NCBI GenBank assembly: GCA_903813345.2
Contig: CAIIXF020000261.1
Coordinates: 1 to 25,000, forward strand
Reading direction: 5' to 3'
DNA length: 25,000 nt
DNA from: Owenia fusiformis
Taxonomy: Eukaryota > Annelida > Polychaeta > Sabellida > Oweniidae
Made by a program: the position numbers and the translations under genes
The notes under the pieces: generated by a model
Databases searched by the model: none
The model's input: only the letters and a program-made list of their open reading frames with translations
Told to the model about the DNA's origin: nothing
Shown: positions 23,985-25,000 of the stretch, piece by piece
How the letters are laid out: every line of letters begins with the position of its first letter
Numbering within the stretch: the first letter of the stretch is position 1

Positions 23985-25000
23985 TACTTTTACCGTTCCA
24001 CAACTAGTTACTTTGACCGAAAGCCAATGTAATGTAATACAAGTTTTTTGTTTTCTTGATTTAAACTTTCATATAAGTCATCTTGCAGATTTTCATTTGG
24101 CACAAAGTTAGACAATATAGACTAGCTTCAAGAAATGCATTTGGTTTGGAATTTGATTTTTCAATTAAGCTGTAATTAATGCATTTAGACCATCGCTTTT
24201 GTTACATTGACGTAAGTCTTAAGAGTAACATACATTGGTTCGTACAACCGACTTTCATCAATGTAACAAAAGCGAGGGACTTAATATATGAATTGCAACT
24301 TAATTTACAAAACAAATTCAAAATCGAAGAAAGTTATTAACACTTGAATAAATTTCCTAGCTTTGTGCCAAATTATAATCTGCAACTTGACTTAAAAGTA
24401 GGTTTAAATCGAGAAAACAAAAAATCTTAACCAGGACATTCATCCATTTTGTTACATTGACGACTTAATAGTTCCCTTGACAATTTGCCATATAAGGTAA
24501 AAGAGGCGGTCTTTAGGTTAAGTGACCGATCCACTTATCCTGGCTTGGGATAAGTAACAAAGACACCACTTCATGGGGGTCTTCGTAAAAAGGTTCCTTT
24601 GTGTTATCTGCTGCAGATGATTGATGAGATACCATTACATTTGTTGCATACAATGCAGACAATTTTTTTAATAACTGTCTGTCATAATATACACAAAATA
24701 ATTGGTATTAGAAGTCTATACATGCTGCCATTAGTAATTCTTTATCCTGAAACTGATCCACTATATCTTGCATATTGTCTATTTGTTTTACTTGTCCCAC
24801 CACTTTCACTGTTCCACAACTAGTTACTTTGACCGAAAGCCAATGTAATGTAATACAAGTTTTTTGTTTTCTTGATTTAAACTTTCATATAAGTCATCTT
24901 GCAGATTTACATTTGGCACAAAGTAAGACAATATAGACTAGCTTTAAGAAATGCATTTGGTTTGGAATTTGATTTTTCAATAAAGCCGTAATTAATGCAT

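Larger units (their letters stand above)
20707..25000. repeat. tandem array: ~545-bp cores with two linker types
   Basis: Six copies of a core starting CACCACTTCATGGGGGTCTT, with CTTCAT at about 20711, 21655, 22417, 23180, 23750 and 24569 (spacings 944, 762, 763, 570 and 819). Cores end near AGGGGCTTAATATAT. Linker A (about 275 bp, ending CTTATCCTGGCTTGGGATAA) follows cores 1 and 5. Linker B (about 222 bp, starting AAACCAGATCAGCAATAG) follows cores 2 and 3. Core 4 is followed by a 50-bp remnant of linker A. Core 1 has an internal 141-bp duplication. The array runs off the window. No satellite family recognised. Confidence 0.9.

Overview
The window is animal nuclear DNA: AT-rich, with many small exons bounded by GT/AG introns and packed with eukaryotic DNA transposons, a Ty3/gypsy LTR retrotransposon, minisatellites and a long tandem array. 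The mix suggests a marine invertebrate, possibly a mollusc; that placement is an inference from repeat style only. No rRNA, tRNA or prokaryotic gene organisation was seen.

Almost everything from 20055 down to 1625 is one minus-strand gene, assembled here by reading exons, splice sites and codon phase by eye. Fourteen exon segments join into one frame of about 744 codons: a basic start (19971-20055), a folded-looking segment (15674-16405), a Lys/Glu-rich exon (9264-9358), an imperfect 10-residue acidic repeat (7627-7992), charged middle exons, a Pro/Thr/Ser-rich linker and a C-terminal BEN-like domain (1625-3026). Most exons are phase 1 at both ends. The BEN-coding exon is split by a 630-bp TA-flanked transposon; without it the reading frame is continuous.

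The intron at 9359-15673 carries a complete, recently inserted Ty3/gypsy element (9467-14484) in antisense orientation to the host gene. It has two identical 172-bp LTRs, a GTAAT target duplication, and one uninterrupted 1430-codon Gag-Pol with zinc knuckles, protease, reverse transcriptase, RNase H and integrase. Three near-identical hairpin repeats, plus one degenerate copy, lie between the ORF and the polypurine tract.

Other introns hold pogo-, mariner-, hAT- and Harbinger-like non-autonomous elements, a 48-bp near-perfect palindrome, a 12-bp minisatellite and a roughly 470-bp dimeric repeat. A 24-bp minisatellite lies beyond the gene's stop codon.

From 20311 to the end there is a truncated mariner transposase fragment joined to a tandem array of six copies of a roughly 545-bp core. 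The cores are separated by two different linkers, and each fully visible core has a 16-bp inverted repeat and an exon-like minus-strand reading frame. Its function is not recognised.
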